A stretch of DNA of 64,000 nt from Roseibium alexandrii DFL-11. Its GTDB lineage: Bacteria; Pseudomonadota; Alphaproteobacteria; Rhizobiales; Stappiaceae. A model generated the notes under the pieces. The model was not told the origin of the DNA, did not search any database, and saw nothing but the letters and a program-made list of their open reading frames with translations. The position numbers and the translations under genes are program-made. Positions 63,237 to 64,000 of the stretch are shown here, one piece after another. Position 1 is the first letter of the stretch, and every line of letters starts with the position of its first letter. The stretch is from contig NZ_CM011004.1 in NCBI RefSeq assembly GCF_000158095.2, positions 4,648-68,647 of the forward strand, written 5' to 3'.

Positions 63237-64000
63237 TTACGCCAGGTCGACGTAGTAAGCGACACCTTCATAGGTGTAGTGACCGAGCGTGGAGATGATA
63301 CTGTCACGCTCTTCTGCCGAGGTCGTATAGAAATGCGAGCCGCTTTGGCTATTGAAAAACCGGTAGAGCGCTGTCCCGCCGGCATCCGCGGTCTCGCTGG
63401 CGTAATAGGCTATGCCTTCGTAATTGAACTGCGGCAGGCTATTTTGAATGCTCTGCGCCTCCGCGGCGCTGGCAGTATAGAAATGAACACCGCTATCGGA
63501 ATTATAGAACCGGTGGACGGCCGCACCTCCGCCCGCTTCCGTCGCATTGGAGTCGAAGCTATTGCCCTCATAGGTCATGGTCGGGATGTTTGTGATGACC
63601 GAGTTGCGCTCTTCAACGCTGGTGGTGAAGAAGTGTGAGCCCGTCAGCGTGTTGTAAAACCGGTAAATCTGGAAAGGACTGCCATCCGCATCGGTGGTAT
63701 CGACAGGTAGCGTGACGAAGGTTTCAGAACCCGAGTCGGAAACAGACGTGTCAATTGTTGGCGCCCCACCAGCATCTGCCGCGTGCCCAAACCAGACATG
63801 TGCAATGCCTTTGTGCATGCCAATCCCGATCGCAAGCCAATCTTGCAGCCAAGGAGATTGGTTGGTGATGACATCATTGTGCCCCGGCGATGACTGCCAA
63901 TTCGCCAACGCGTTTGCCGCTGTCATGATCGTGTTCGTCACAAAGGATCCGACAAAACCCGTACTGATTTCGTAGCCGTTGCTGGTGTAACTTGTTCCAA
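63237..64000 (-). CDS. CAP/SCP-domain protein with C-terminal DUF5648 triplet, 5' part missing
   Basis: The frame is open to the right edge, so only 254 codons of the 3' part are seen. The first ~80 residues are the end of a CAP (SCP/PR-1-like) domain: SSPGHNDVITNQSPWLQDWL and IGIGMHKGIAHVWFGHA. After a Thr/Asp linker, three DUF5648 repeats follow (IYRFYNTLTGSHFFTTSVEE; VHRFYNSDSGVHFYTASAAE; LYRFFNSQSGSHFYTTSAEE), ending YYVDLA. It shares its layout and final residues with the M10 protease at 2887-4467. A hairpin AAGGGCAG-GGCAAG-CTGCCCTT lies downstream at 63180-63201. Probably a secreted effector. Confidence 0.85.
   Translation of the reverse strand, partial: GTSYTSNGYEISTGFVGSFVTNTIMTAANALANWQSSPGHNDVITNQSPWLQDWLAIGIGMHKGIAHVWFGHAADAGGAPTIDTSVSDSGSETFVTLPVDTTDADGSPFQIYRFYNTLTGSHFFTTSVEERNSVITNIPTMTYEGNSFDSNATEAGGGAAVHRFYNSDSGVHFYTASAAEAQSIQNSLPQFNYEGIAYYASETADAGGTALYRFFNSQSGSHFYTTSAEERDSIISTLGHYTYEGVAYYVDLA

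Noticed and set aside
1..64000. The window could be a complete circular plasmid.
   Set aside because: The M1 peptidase frame at the left edge does not continue sensibly into the right edge, and the CAP gene there is also truncated. The window is a slice of something larger.
1..64000. tRNA, rRNA or insertion sequences.
   Set aside because: I found no cloverleaf-like sequence, rRNA block or transposase gene. A covariance search would be needed to exclude small RNAs.

Overview
The window is a slice of an alphaproteobacterial extrachromosomal replicon, not a closed circle: genes run off both ends and the ends do not join into a sensible reading frame. Coding density and GC content are high, and a complete repA-repB-repC replication and partition operon (about 35.1-39.1 kb, minus strand) marks it as a repABC plasmid or chromid. 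Gene style (RTX and S-layer-like proteins, GC-rich palindromic intergenic repeats, MntA-HepT and CcdAB modules) fits a marine member of the Hyphomicrobiales (Stappiaceae, Roseibium/Labrenzia type) or Rhodobacterales. The exact taxon cannot be settled from the sequence alone. Layout. 0-5 kb: partial M1 aminopeptidase coupled to a ChaN-PDZ protein, a serralysin-like M10 protease ending in three DUF5648 repeats, and a small secreted protein. 5.1-5.8 kb: palindromic repeats. 5.9-12.8 kb: a surface-layer locus with a DUF6447 protein, an abundant-type RTX/S-layer-like protein, an XRE regulator with candidate TGTWCA operator arrays, a large membrane protein of unknown function and two rhamnosyltransferase-like GT2 enzymes. 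12.8-22.3 kb: metabolism and signalling (PLP lyase with its Lrp regulator, AraC regulator, frameshifted hydrolase, class III nucleotide cyclase, hydrolase, methyltransferase, PAS-GGDEF-EAL). 22.6-23.2 kb: ccdAB. 23.5-28.8 kb: pyrC, UDP-sugar epimerase and dehydrogenase, beta-CASP nuclease. 29-32.3 kb: HAMP-PAS-GGDEF-EAL plus a periplasmic binding protein. 32.4-35 kb: acyltransferase, mntA-hepT, cupin. 35.1-39.7 kb: repABC with four identical 16-bp palindromes (candidate parS) and a candidate counter-transcribed RNA. 39.7-63 kb: polysaccharide synthesis and export, namely an initiating sugar transferase fused to an SDR, an O-antigen ligase type protein, a CapD-like dehydratase, large glycosyltransferase fusions, Wzm/Wzt, an O-acyltransferase and rmlCDAB. 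This block is interrupted at 44.7-50.4 kb by three DUF5648 proteins and a Nudix hydrolase. 63.2-64 kb: a partial CAP-domain protein, again ending in DUF5648 repeats. How it fits together. The replicon resembles the rhamnose/biofilm plasmids known from roseobacters. dTDP-rhamnose made by RmlABCD, UDP-uronate or UDP-aminosugar precursors and a CapD product could feed glycosyltransferases, with export through Wzm-Wzt and ligation by the WaaL-like protein. Two GGDEF-EAL proteins and a nucleotide cyclase give second-messenger control. RTX, S-layer-like and DUF5648 proteins are probable type I secretion substrates, but no type I exporter is encoded here. Two toxin-antitoxin modules, repABC and a probably essential pyrC would keep the replicon in the cell. 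The most unusual feature is the DUF5648 triplet: five proteins with different partner domains (M10 protease, CAP, RTX arrays, an unknown domain) share the same ordered three-repeat module, four at the C-terminus and one at the N-terminus.
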